Source: Rhineura floridana
Taxonomy: Eukaryota > Chordata > Lepidosauria > Squamata > Rhineuridae
Assembly (NCBI RefSeq): GCF_030035675.1
Contig: NC_084493.1
Span: 25,178,203 to 25,242,202 of the forward strand
DNA: 64,000 bases
Reading direction: 5' to 3'
Shown here piece by piece: positions 46,407-57,575 of this stretch (position 1 is the first letter of the stretch; the number at the start of each line of letters is the position of its first letter). The position numbers were made by a program, and so were the translations under genes. Under the pieces are notes generated by a model. It ran no database searches. It was not told the origin of the DNA and was given only the letters and a program-made list of their open reading frames with translations.

Positions 46407-48224
46407 GATCCCTAAGACAAAGGTTACTTGATAATACAATTCTCTTACTCCGACTAACATCCCCCACACCTTGCGATTTGTCTCCCAAGGCTTTATACAC
46501 TTTCGGTTCAGTGCCAGCTGCATTTTGTCCTTGGACAGCTGCACAGTTTTAACCCATTACTTGTCTTTCTGGAAACACTTCACAGTCCAGAAGCCTACAG
46601 CTCCCACCTTTCCATAAAGACAAGATACAGTTTAATACACAGTTTTCAAACATATTTCTCTTTTGTTACATTCATGTTACATTTGGTTAGGTTTATTACA
46701 AGTGAAATATGCAGTTCCTTCTTTCTTTCGTCATTCAACACGCCAAGCATAGTAACCATTTTGCTGTACTTCTCTTCACATATGGGTTTGGTCATGATAT
46801 CCACCAACATGTCAGCAGTGTTGCAATATATCAACGTGATGAACCCCTGCTGTATGCTTTCTCTGACATAGTGATATCTGACACTTATGTGTTTTGTGCG
46901 CTTGGTGTTCGCTTCTGATGTCGCTAGCCTTATACATGTTTGATTATCCTCATATACCTTTATAGGCTTCTTAACCTTTATTCCCACTTCGTGTGTCAGC
47001 TGCTCGAACCATTGCAGTTTGTTGCACGCGCTTGACAAGCCAATGTACTCAGCTTCTGAGCTGGATGTTGCCACAACCGCTTGCCTTCTGCTACACCAAT
47101 CGATCACTGACCCGTGCAGCCGCATAACTATGCCAGTGGTTGACTTGCGGCTTGTGAGTTCACCCGCATGGTCTGCATCCACAAAACAGTCCATGCCACC
47201 CTGTTCCTGCACGGAAAGAACCAGACCCTTTTGACTTGAGCCCTGGAGGTATCTAAGCACTCTCTTGACAACTTGCCAGTCGGTTTCTGATGGCTTCTCC
47301 ACCTTCCTGCTTAAGATGCTGACTGCATTACAAATGTCTGGGCAAGTCACCTTCACAAGGTATTGTAGCTTGCCCAGGATATGTCTATATAGAGTTGGAT
47401 CTGCACATTGTGTCTCCTGTGTTTCCTGTTGAAATGAGACAGTCATGGGTGTCTTTACTGGTTTACAGTCTGACATCCCACATTCAGTTAGAAGCTGCTT
47501 TATTTTTCCTTCCTGTCTTAGCATAAAGCTACCATCATCACCACGCATGATGTCAGTTCCTTCAGTTCTTCTCTCTTTTGTTTCCGATCCTCTCTCTCTT
47601 TCCTCTGCTTCCTTTTGCTTTTCCCATTCCTGGATCAGCTTTCCAGAAACATACTGGACAGTCAGCCCTTTGTTTGGCATTGCTTCCAATGAACATACTA
47701 CAGAGTCCCAGGAACTATTCAATGAAGAGAGAATGATATATACCTGTTGCAATTACGTATGAACTACATTCCTTTCTTGCAATTCAGCAAACAGCTTCTT
47801 AATCTCCAGAAGATGTGCTGACATTTTTACGTCATCATTCAGTCTCATTTGGTATAGCTTTCTTGCCAAATGTATTTTGCTGCTGGCTGTTTTTCTTATG
47901 TTCACCTCGTTAAGAGCAGTCCATATAAGCCTGGCTGTCGGCCTATCTTGAATATGCAGCAACTGTGAATCATCAACTGCCAATATGAGAAACGACCTTG
48001 CCTTTTCATCCATACAAATCCACTGCTCCAGTGGCGGCATGGTTGGGGGTTCATGTATAACCACTTGCCATAGATCCTCCTTTGTCAGAAATGCTTGCAT
48101 CCTCAAACGCCAACTTAAGTAATTCATTTCTGTCAGCCGTTCCAGAGGCATGCCAGCCGAAAGCGAAACTGCCATCCTGTCTGCAGCTGCTTTCCACAAC
48201 TCCGCACACACTGTACTTTGATTG

Positions 48225-48323
48225 CTGTTCTCTCCGAGCTCTCTGGGTTATTTCCTCGGACAGTCTGGGTTATGTCTTTGGATAATCTGGGCTATATCCT
48301 TGGATAGTCTGGGCCCATAACCC
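48225..48323 (-). repeat. Tandem 23-nt units in the copia leader
   Basis: Three to four consecutive units share GGA(C/T)A(G/A)TCTGGG(C/T) and a TAT or TTAT that follows, at roughly 23-nt spacing. The last unit contains the primer-binding site and the first is more diverged. Confidence 0.7.
48309..48323 (-). promoter_or_regulatory. Primer-binding site matching tRNA-iMet anticodon arm
   Basis: Directly inside the 5' LTR the plus strand reads CTGGGCCCATAACCC, identical to the anticodon stem and loop of vertebrate initiator methionine tRNA, so the element's RNA is complementary to it. Using an internally cleaved half-tRNA as primer is known for Drosophila copia. Confidence 0.75.
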
Positions 48324-48645
48324 TTGTTGTGCAGCGATGAAATGCTGAAGCGATATGCCCAAAGAATAAGACACCAAACAATCCAGAATGCCCTCGAGCG
48401 TAGAATAATGACGGACAACAGCAGTTATGTATAGATGGATCTTTACTGATCCCTAAGACAAAGGTTACTTGATAATACAATTCTCTTACTCCGACTAACA
48501 TCCCCCACACCTTGCGATTTGTCTCCCAAGGCTTTATACACTTTCGGTTCAGTGCCAGCTGCAGTTTGTCCTTGGACAGCTGCACAGTTTTAACCCATTA
48601 CTTGTCTTTCTGGAAATACTTCACAGTCCAGAAGCCTACAGTTTT

Positions 48646-49227
48646 ACTAGGACCACACCACCCAATATCTTTCACACAGGGCACATCTACTCCCCCCCCA
48701 TCTCACACCCAGGGAGGACCAGCCTTCTGCCAGTTGTAGACTCACTCTGAAGGCATCTGATGACTTTCCCCTATCACACAGTTTGCTGCTTAGGTTCTCA
48801 CCCTGCACAGGAACTACACATGCACCTTTCACCCTCCCCACCACCAATCTCCTCTAGAGTGGTTTTAAAAAAATAGAAGGGGGTAGTGACCTCACCCTCA
48901 GGACTCACTAAGGGACTCCCCAAGGAATAATCCCTTTTGATGTCACCCCTTTGGTGGTGACCCTGCCAGCAGCAGCAGACCCACCACCCAAGGGCTGCTG
49001 GGTTTTTATGCCCTTTGACCCAGCAAGGAGCTGATGCATTCAATCTTGCAGCCTCTCTCTGGATCAAGATCCAGGCAGAGGGTCCCAGTCCTTACAGCAT
49101 TTACCAGGAACCTCAGCTGTCTCAAGAGACAGTATTGCTGATAACCATTATGGGTTCCTCAAATGACAACTTCCTGTACCATTCCTACATTCCAAATATA
49201 GGTTGATGGAAATGGAGGGTTTTGAAA
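48646..49227. other. Unassigned stretch between copia-type element and BovB
   Basis: I recognise no gene. It may hold more L2 5' sequence on the far side of the copia insertion. Confidence 0.4.
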
Positions 49228-51733
49228 AGGGATTGTTGTTGTTACGTGCCTTCAAGTTGATTACGACTTATGGTGACCCTATGAATCGGCAACCTGCAAT
49301 AGCATCTGTCATGAACCACCCTGTTCAGCTCTTGTAAGTTCAGGTCTGCGGCTTCCTTTATGGAATCAATCCATCTCTTGTTTGGCCTTCCTCTTTTTCT
49401 ACTCCCTTCTGTTTTCCCCAGCATTATTGTCTTTTCCAATGAATCATGTCTTCTCACTATGTGTCCAAAGTATGATAACCTCAGTTTCATCATTTTAGCT
49501 TTTAGTGATAGTTCTGGTTAAATTTGTTCTAACACCCAATTATATGTCTTTTTTGCAGTCCATGGTATGCGCAAAGCTCTCCTCCAACACCATATTTCAA
49601 ATGAGTTGATTTTTCTCTTATCCGCTATTGTCACTGTCCAACTTTCACATCCATACATAGATCGGGAATGCCATGGTCTGAATGATCTTCTTGACTTTAG
49701 TGTTCAGTGATACATCTTTGCATTTGAGGACCTTTGCAAGTTCTCTCATAGCTGCCCTCCCCAGTCCTAGCCTTCTTCTGATTTCTTGACTATTGTCTCC
49801 ATTTTGGTTAAGGGCTGCCAAGGTATTGATAATTGTTGACAGGTTTGATGTCCTCGTTGTCAACTTTAAAGTTACATAAATCTTCTGTTATTACTTTAGT
49901 CTTCTTGACGTTCAGCTGTAGTCCTGCTTTTGTGCTTTCCTCTTTAACTTTTATAAGCATTGGTTTCAAATCATTACTGGTTTCTGCTAGTAATATGATA
50001 TCGTCTGCATATCTTAAATTATTTCTCCCTCCAATTTTCACACCTCCTTCATCTTGGTCTAATCCTGCTTTCTGTATGATATGTTCTCTGTATAGATTAA
50101 ACAAATTGGGTGATAAAATACACCCCTGTCTCACACCCTTTCCGATTGGGAACCAACTGGTTTCTCCATATTCTGGCCTTACAATAGCCTCTTGCCAAGA
50201 GTATAGATTGCGCATCAGGACAATCAGATGCTGTGGCACCCCCATTTCTTTTAAAGGATTCCATAGCTCTTCATGATCTACACAATCAAAGATTTTGCTG
50301 TAATCTATAAAGCATAGGGTGATTTTCTTCTAAAATTCCTTGGTTCTATTATCCAATGTATGTTTGCAATATGATCTCTGGTGCCTCTTCCCTTTCTAAA
50401 TCCAGCTTGGATATCTGGCATTTCTTGCTCCATATATGGTAAGAGCCTTTGTTGTAGAATCTTAAGCATTACTTTACTTGCATGGGATATTAAGGCAATA
50501 GTTCAATAATTACTGCATTCCCTGGGATTCCCTTTCTTTAGAATTGGGATGTATATGGAACGCTTCCAGTCTGTGGGCCATTGTTTAGTTTTCCATATTT
50601 CTTGACAAATTTTTGTTAAAATTTGGACAGATTCAGTCTCAGTAGCTTGTAGCAACTCTATTGGTATGCCATCAATTCCAGGTGATTTGTTTCTTCCAAG
50701 TATTCCAAGAGCAGATTTCACCTCGTATTCTAAAATTTCTGGTTCTTCATCAAACAGTTCTTCCATGAATGAATCTGTCATCTTGGCATCTCTTTTATAG
50801 TGTATTGCTTCCCTTTTATTTAATCTCAGTCAGTCAGTGTGCTCCCTTGTGGAATATTCAACATCCTTACTCTTGGTTTAAATTTCCCTTTAATTTCTCT
50901 AATCTTTTGGAATAGGGCTCTGGTTCTACCCTTTTTGTTGTCCTCTTCTTTTTCTATACAATAACTATTGTAGTAGTTGTCTGTGTCCCTACATCCCTAG
51001 TTGCTGTGGTTCTAATTGTGTTTCTATCTCCTTTTGCTTTTGCTTTCCTCTTTTCTTAACCATTTTAAGAGTTTCTTCAGTCATCCATTGAGGTCTTTCT
51101 CTCTTTTTAAGTAGAGGTATTGTCTTTTTGCATTCTTCTCTGATAATGTCTCTGACTTCACTCCATAGTTCTTCTGGTTCTCTGTCAATTAAGTTTAAAG
51201 CCTCAAATCTGTTCCTTATTTGATCTTTATATTCTTCTGAGATGTTATTTAATTGTATTTTGGCATTATGATTGCTTTGTTCTTCTTCTTTAGCTTTACT
51301 CTGATCTTTGATATTACCAGTTCATGATCTGTACCAGTCTGCTCCTGGTCTTGTTTTTGCAGATAGTATGGAATTTCTCCATCTTCTGCTACCAATTATA
51401 TAATCAATTTGATCCCTATATTGACCATTTGGTGATGTCCACGTGTACAGTCGTCTTTTTGGTTGCTCAAAAAATGTGTTTGCAAGAATCAAATTATTGG
51501 CTTCACAGAATTCAATAAGTCTTTCTCCTGCTTGATTTCTGTCTCCTAAGCCCCATTTCCCCACAATTCCTAGTTCTTCTCTGTTCCCTACTTTTGCATT
51601 CCAGTCCCCCATGATTATCAGCACATCTTGTTTTGGTGTGTTTCTTCCTGTACTTCTGTGTAAAATTTCTCCACTTCCTCTTCTTCTGCATTTGCCGTTG
51701 GAGCGTAGACTTGGATGATGGTTATATTAACCA
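49228..51733 (-). mobile_element. RTE-clade BovB LINE, 5'-truncated, decayed
   Basis: The 3' end is a (TTG) run followed, in reverse, by the tail CTTATGGTGACCCTATG. Reading down the minus strand, the endonuclease is at 51624-51322 (LIIMGDWNAKVGN, YTWTSPNGQYRDQIDYIIGS). An RT start is near 50781-50503 (ALGILGRNKSPGIDGIPIELL, WPTDWKRSIYIPILKKG), and the RT core is at 50245-49808 (GVRQGCILSPNLFNLY, LRYADDIILLAE, GLQLNVKKTKVI). The C-terminal part is at 49493-49242 (LSYFGHIVRRHDSLEKTIML, GRPNKRWIDSIKEA). Several frameshifts separate these. The 5' end breaks off near VYAPTANAEEEE. BovB supplies machinery for SINEs sharing its tail. Confidence 0.93.
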
Positions 51734-51735
51734 AT

Positions 51736-51803
51736 TATTATTGGTTAATATTATTAACATATATAATAATTATTATTGGTTAATATTATTAACATATCAT
51801 GTT
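51736..51803. repeat. AT-rich tandem duplication
   Basis: The block TTATTATTGGTTAATATTAT followed by TAACATAT occurs twice, about 40 bases apart. Confidence 0.8.
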
Positions 51804-53511
51804 AATAGGTTTCCTGTTTAATCTCATTGATATCAACAACAACAATGGTTTATTACGGTCAGTGACAAGAAGAAAGAAACATAAAAATAACATGTATATT
51901 ACATATCTAAAATATATAATTGGCTATATAGACAATATTTAAAAGGGGCAAATATAAAATGATTTAACAAACAACATAAAATGTAACCATCCCTAGTTCA
52001 CAAATATTTTACGGAGATCCACAGCAGCAGCAAAAAATTGTGCAACTCTGTATGTGATAGAAGGATATAAGTCTGCAAATAAAAAACGCATATAGGAGGT
52101 TACATCCCTACCTGGCAGTTTCTGAAGCAGAGGGGAAATAAAGCAACTGTGGAGCTCATTGTAAAATATGCAGTCTAACAATACATGAGTTGCCGTCTCA
52201 ATGGCACCCGAGTCACAAGGGCAATAACGATCAGATCGTGGAATTTTATATCTACCCTCCAAAAGGGAAGATGGAAGTACATTGTATTTAGCCAATGTAA
52301 ATGCCTTTCTCAATCTTGGCTAATGGAGAGAGATTAAATACTGCGCTAAGGAAAAAGGCTTTAAACTTAAAGTGCAAACAGAATTATTATCAACAAGAGA
52401 TAAATGCTGTTGGAATTCCATATCAAGGATTCTCTGCTTGATATCAGTCATGGCCTTTGATGGACCCGAGGCTAGGATAGATGGAGCGGAAAAACCTAGG
52501 TGTGCCAGTTTATAAAATAGAGATTTCTTCCATTTTGATTGGTGAGAATCCAGCAACACAAGGGGGGCCAATCCTACTGGAGCATAAACCAATTTAAACC
52601 AGTACCTGAATTTAAGTATCCAGATACGAGCCTCAATAGAAGGTAGGCCAGCCTCTAGACAGAGCTTCACATTAGAAACACATGGGGGAGTACCAAAAAT
52701 GCTCCTAAGAAATTTAGACTGCACGGTTTCTAAGGGAGCATAGGAGCCATAAGTGCTGACCTGTGCGTCATATAATAATTGGGAAATCACCTTGGCAGTG
52801 AACACTTGAAGCGCAGAGGGCACGTATCGGCCCCCATTCGAATAAAAAAATGATAAGAGGGCCTTGGAAGTCCTATTAGCAGTCGTGCTGGCCATTTCTG
52901 CCTGACGGTGCCGAAGACCAGAGGAATGAAAGGTGATTCCCAAATATCTATATGAGGTAGGGTTGCCAGGTCTCCGGTTTTCTGCCGGAGACTCCGGCAA
53001 AAGGGGGCCGTCTCCAGCCTCCGGCTATACTTCCATTTAAAAGGTGGATCTCCGGCTTTTTATTGGCCCCCTCAGCCACGCATGCGTGATTGACCACGCA
53101 TACGTTGGGCTGCGGCTGGCCGACTTCCGCTCTTTACAATTTCAGGCAGGCAGAGGACTTGAGTAGCCAACACAGTGAGGGACTCCTCCAGCAGCAGCCC
53201 CTGCCCCCTCCCGCCACCACCCACAGAGAGAACATACAGGTGAGGCCGGGCGTGAGAGGGTGATCTGATGGCCCATGGGTGGGTGGAGGCGAGCAGTGGC
53301 AGCGGAGGCTAGGCTGGGCCGGCCTGGCTCCGTCTTAGCCCCGGCCGGCCCGGAGCCAGTTCCCCTGGGGCTCAGGCTGCTGAAGTCTCTGGTTGGGGGG
53401 GGGATCGCGGCCGCTGCCGTGGGTGGAGGCGAGTGGTGGCAGTGGAGCCCAGGCTGGGCTGGCTCCCTCTTAGCCCCGCCCAAGACGGGGCCCATGCAGC
53501 TTGCGGCCTGC

Positions 53512-53932
53512 CTGGCAGCCTCAGCGCAGGAGCCGTGGAGGGCAGGCCGGGGCAGCTCCTCCTCCTTAGTCCAGCCGGTTCTCCGGCTCCGGAAAGGACA
53601 GCCGGACGCTTCACCCCTCCTGCTGTTGGTGCCACTGGGGGGGCCCATCGCGGCTGCTGCCGCCCAGCGGCGCCCACAGCAGGAGGGGTGAAGCCGGCGG
53701 CCGTCCTTTCCAGAGCAGAGGAACCGGCTCCGGGGCTAAAAAGGAGCCGGCCCGGCCTGCCCTCCACGGCTCCTGCTGAGGCTGACAAGCTGCGACGCCC
53801 ATCTCCTAGCAACCGCTGCCGAGACAGGGCCGACGCGGCAGCCTGCAGGCTCAGCCTCAGCAGGAGCCGTGGAGGGCAGGCCGGGCCGGCTCCTCCTCCT
53901 TAGTCCAGCCGGTTCGGAGGTAGGCTGACCGG
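53512..53932. repeat. GC-rich inverted repeat (about 110-bp arms) plus a third arm copy
   Basis: The arm at about 53512-53625 (CAGGAGCCGTGGAGGGCAGG ... GCTTCACCCCTCCTGCTG) is repeated inverted at about 53680-53790 around a loop of some 55 bases. It occurs again in direct orientation at about 53850-53932. A separate direct duplication (GTGGGTGGAGGCGAG ... TCTTAGCCCCG) lies at about 53278-53342 and 53419-53478. Overlapping long open frames on both strands follow from the GC content. Confidence 0.8.
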
Positions 53933-55313
53933 CCCACTTCTGGTACGTCTGTTAAGGAAGCGTGCTGAAAGGCTTTGAGGGCCTGTTTGGATGTCACACT
54001 CTCGCACCTGCAACTCTTTAACTTAATCTCAGGTGCTTGAAGTGCTGTTTATTGAAATAACTTTGCACATGCTCGGCGATACTGTCTTTACTTCTTCATT
54101 TCTGGGCTGAGCCGTGGTGGTGAAAGCATGTTTCTTGGGGTATTACTGTGCTTGACCCTTGCCTTAAACTAAAATTGGGGATTTGTTAGCTCAGGGCTGC
54201 CTCCATACAAATACATGGGCCATAAGAAGAGTAGAGTTAAGGGCAGAAAGGATTTGTTTCTGCAGGACTCCTGTGTTCTTCTCTCCTCTTTGTGTTACTG
54301 TGTGTTTTTAAGTGCTTCCATCCTCCAGGGACTTAATTATTTCTTGCCAGGTTAGATTTAAATCTGGCTGTAGAATTCCCCACTTTAGCTTCATATCTGA
54401 ATTCATGTATTAAACTTTGCAAGACAGTCTATAGTCTGTGTTTTCTTCTCCCCTTTTTTTTAAAAAAGCTTTCTGTTATCTGTTGCTGTCTGCAAACCCT
54501 GAATGATGACAGCATGTGTACTACCAGCTGTCAGATGTTCAATATTATCAAAACAGAAAGAAACTGGCCTGTTTGAAAGCTGCATTTTTATAGAGCCATA
54601 ATTTTATTAGAGCAATATGGCTTTGGCAACATTCCCCCACCCCTTTTTTTCTTATTTTTTAATTGCGGTTTCTACATACTTTAACCATAAAAAAGTAAAT
54701 TGAACGATCTTTTTCTGGTCTAAAGTTAAGTTAAAAGTACATCTTTAAGTCTGCAGGCTAGCACATAGGATGACATACACCTCAATCCTCTCCACTTTTA
54801 TTCAAAAGTAGTTGTTACATATGGTTACAACCTTAGTATTGGGCATTGTAATAAAACATCCCAAAACATGATGATACACTGCTTCTTGAACAATTTGTTC
54901 ATTGACCAGGGAAGGAAGGAGTCAGTTTACTTACCTGCCATGTGATCCCACTGAGTCTCACCATACTCCAAACTAGGTGGAATCCATGTTAAATGAAGAG
55001 TAATGTTGAGTTCAGCTTCAGCATCCCCCACCATGGTCAATGTATGTGCCCTACTTTTGTCTCTTGCATGATGTAGTTTCAAAAGTCTCAGAAGGTAGAC
55101 TTGTTTAGACAACTATACTGGTTAATTGTGAGACTGACACTACTATAAAAGCTGTCAAATGCTCATTGTTGATAAACCATATTCAATTTCTTTAGTAATT
55201 TTTGTCTAATAATAACTTTTGCTTATAAATTGTTTTAAATTTTATAAATTGTGTTTTAAATTGTTTTTAAAAGATGTGTTTTAAATTTGTATATTTGTTT
55301 TTAATGTTTTTAG

Positions 55314-55621
55314 TTACATCTGATCTTCCACTGGATGACAAATGGGTGCAGTTGCTAAAGAGCATCAGATCAAGAATTCTGGTGAAGGTTGTCAGTGCAG
55401 TGTTTGCCATCCCAGTAAGCAATGCTTTCGTGGAGAGAGCGTTTTCACTAATGGGCAATGTATGGACTGACAACAGGAACCGTATGTTACCTTCCCTTGT
55501 TAAAGCAGAGCTTTGTGTCAAATTAAACTTTGGCATGAACTGTGCTGATTTTTTTAAATATGTGAAGGAAGAACAAAGGTTGCTTAAAGCTTGTGTTTCA
55601 AATGAGAAGTACAAATTCTAA
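55314..55621 (+). pseudogene. hAT transposase, C-terminal dimerisation (hATC) exon
   Basis: A splice acceptor-like TAATGTTTTTAG precedes an open frame to a stop at 55619-55621. The peptide carries the hATC signature: SRILVKVVSAVFAIPVSNA, then FVERAFSLMGNVWTDNRN and LVKAELCVKLNF, about 100 residues. In hAT transposases this region makes dimers and holds the last catalytic surface. The BED zinc finger and the RNase H-like core are not found in the element, so this is an orphan exon of a once longer intron-containing gene. Confidence 0.85.
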
Positions 55622-56005
55622 ACTCAGCCTGTTTAGTTATTTAACACCAGTTCCTACAGTGAAAGCACCTTGTTCATTCTTTCTGTTTTTCTTTTATAAA
55701 GAGTAATACTGTTTATAATGTTTATAATGGTTGAAAACATCCCTTGGATGTCATCCACTTCTCTTTTGTAAGAGAGATAAATGTCTAAAACCAGCTGCAA
55801 TTTCATTGCTTCAGTGGGTCTCTACTCTAGTTGGGACTAGATTGATTGGTGATGTAACCTGCCTTTGTTCTCTTAAAGATAGTGTTTGTTAATAAAAAAA
55901 TTGTTTGTAACCTGGTGCTATTGGTTTTATTTCTGTCACATTTTTACCTTTACCTTAATACTAGAGGTAATTGTATAATTGTATAATTGTGATTGCCAAC
56001 TGCTT

Positions 56006-56378
56006 GCCTAGAATGCCCTCCCTCGTCCTTAACATGGCTGCAACCGTATCTACTCAGAAGTAAGTCCTATTTAGTTCAGATCTTGTAAGTTCAGGTCTGT
56101 GGCTTCCTTTATGGAATCAATCCATCTCTTGTTTGGCCTTCCTCTTTTTGTACTCCCTTCTGTTTTTCCCAGCATTATTGTCTTTTCTAGTGAATCGTGT
56201 CTTCTCATTATGTGTCCAAAGTATGATAACCTCAGTTTCATCATTTTAGCTTCTAGTGATAGTTCTGGTTTAATTTGTTCGGACACCCAATTATTTGTCT
56301 GTTTTGCCTAGAATGTCCTCCCTTGTCCTTAACATGGCTGCAACCGTATCTACTCAGAAGTAAGTCCTATTGAGTTCT
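56006..56378 (-). repeat. BovB 3' fragment flanked by about 70-bp direct repeats
   Basis: At 56078-56302 the reverse strand encodes the same C-terminal BovB stretch as 49242-49493 (KMMKLRLSYFGHIMRRHD, GRPNKRWIDSIKEATD). On each side (about 56006-56077 and 56303-56378) is nearly the same sequence, with CCTCGTCCTTAACATGGCTG or CCTTGTCCTTAACATGGCTG and ACTCAGAAGTAAGTCCTATT. This is far longer than a normal RTE target duplication. Confidence 0.8.
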
Positions 56379-56379
56379 A

Positions 56380-57365
56380 TGGGGCTTAGTTCCTTAATAA
56401 GCATGTTTACAGTTGCTGCCTTCAGGGGCATCTATCTGTGCTCCCATCTAACATCTCTGCAACACTAAACTCCTTTCTTCCAATAATGGCCAAGTCTGAG
56501 GGCACGTAAACCCTTCTTGCCAGAAGCAAGTAAACTAGAAGGCATCAGAACTGCACCTCCCAAGAAATGTCCCTAATGTCCTAGTAAGAGTTCTACCTAG
56601 AAGTTGAAGGGTTACGCTGACCCTTCGGTATGTGTTGCTGTGGTTGGTATGGTATTGCATTTAGGGAAGCATCACTGTCTTTTTTCATTTTCTGTTTGCA
56701 TTTCATGTACCTTTGACCCTCCTCCCTTACATCCATAGAAGCAACAACAGTGGTTCCATGTGGTCAACTAAACCCCTAAAACCCATTGATGATGTGCCTT
56801 GTTGGTTGCATGATGGTTTGTTTTTTGCCCACTAACGGTAAAAGAGAATTCACATATTTGAAAGTGTGGCTGCAGTTGTTGTTCCCAAGCTGCTGCCTGT
56901 GAAGGTAGACCAAACCATGGGTGTTTTTTCTCTGTCAATTATTACTCACTGGAATTGGATTGGCTGTCCAAGTGAGTTTATAGCACCCCACAGAGTAGAC
57001 AGAAAGGGTAGAGAATCTTCTTTCTCTTACACATTTCTCAGACCTCTTTCTGAAGTGAAGGGTCAAATCTGTAAAGAAGTTTGGAGCAGCCACATTAAAA
57101 GATAAGGGCAAGGCATTCCAGGCAGGGGGTTGTCAACCCTGCTTGGATATGGATGTCTTTGCAGAGGATCCCTAGTCAAGCATTACTAATAGCACAATCC
57201 AAACTATCTACTCAGAAGTAAGTCCTGTTGAGTTCTATGGGGCTTAGTTCCTTAATAAGCATGTGCTCCCATCTAACATCTCTGCAACACTAGGCTCCTT
57301 TCTTCCAATAATGGCCTGGCCTGAGGGCACGTAAACCCTTCTTGCCAGAAGCAAGGAAGCTAGAT
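56380..57365 (+). repeat. Direct duplication inside the hAT element
   Basis: Two stretches share CTTAGTTCCTTAATAAGCAT, CTCCCATCTAACATCTCTGC and GAGGGCACGTAAACCCTTC: about 56385-56535 and 57240-57365. The second lacks some 30 bases present in the first. Both are preceded by a copy of the small palindromic repeat. Confidence 0.8.
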
Positions 57366-57376
57366 TAAATGTTCCC

Positions 57377-57575
57377 TAAAGGTGTTGAACTGTGACCTGG
57401 GAGACCAGGGTTCAAATCCCCACACAGCCATGAGGCTCACTGGGTGACCTTGGGCCAGTCACTGCCTCTCAGACTCAGAGGAAGGCAATAGTAAACCACC
57501 TCTGTCTGAATACTGCTTACCATGAAGACCCTATCTGGGACCAACTTGAAGGCAGTCCATTTCCATTTTGCATCA
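57377..57575 (+). repeat. tRNA/MIR-like SINE, head truncated
   Basis: It starts at GTGTTGAACTGTGACCTGGG, missing the A-box side, then has GGTTCAAATCCCCACAC, GTGACCTTGGGCCAGTCAC and the tail AACTTGAAGGCAGTCCATTT. Same family as 39208-39438. Confidence 0.85.

Larger units (their letters stand above)
44345..48640 (-). mobile_element. Ty1/copia-type LTR retrotransposon, broken, with an L2 in one LTR
   Basis: The element runs on the minus strand. Its LTRs begin TGTAGGCTTC and end CTGCACAACA and are about 316 bp. The 5' LTR is 48325-48640; the 3' LTR is 44345-46599, enlarged by an inserted L2. An exact 5-bp duplication GTTTT flanks the whole (44340-44344 and 48641-48645). A primer site lies at 48309-48323 and a purine tract AAAGGTGGGAGC precedes the 3' LTR. 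A gag-like region of the copia UBN2 type is at 47753-48211, and a pol region with copia RNase H wording (VVATSSSEAEYIGL, KRTKHISVRYH) lies within 46646-47752. The internal part is much shorter than a complete copia element, so it is broken (several breaks). The LTR copies differ at about 5 of about 290 shared bases, so it is young, probably a few million years. Confidence 0.93.

Noticed and set aside
46646-48211. Host gene derived from a copia element
   Set aside because: It lies between matching LTRs with a target duplication and is broken, so it is an ordinary fossil insertion.
53433-53903. Long open frames on both strands (up to 168 codons)
   Set aside because: They overlap each other in a GC-rich, internally duplicated block and match no protein I know.
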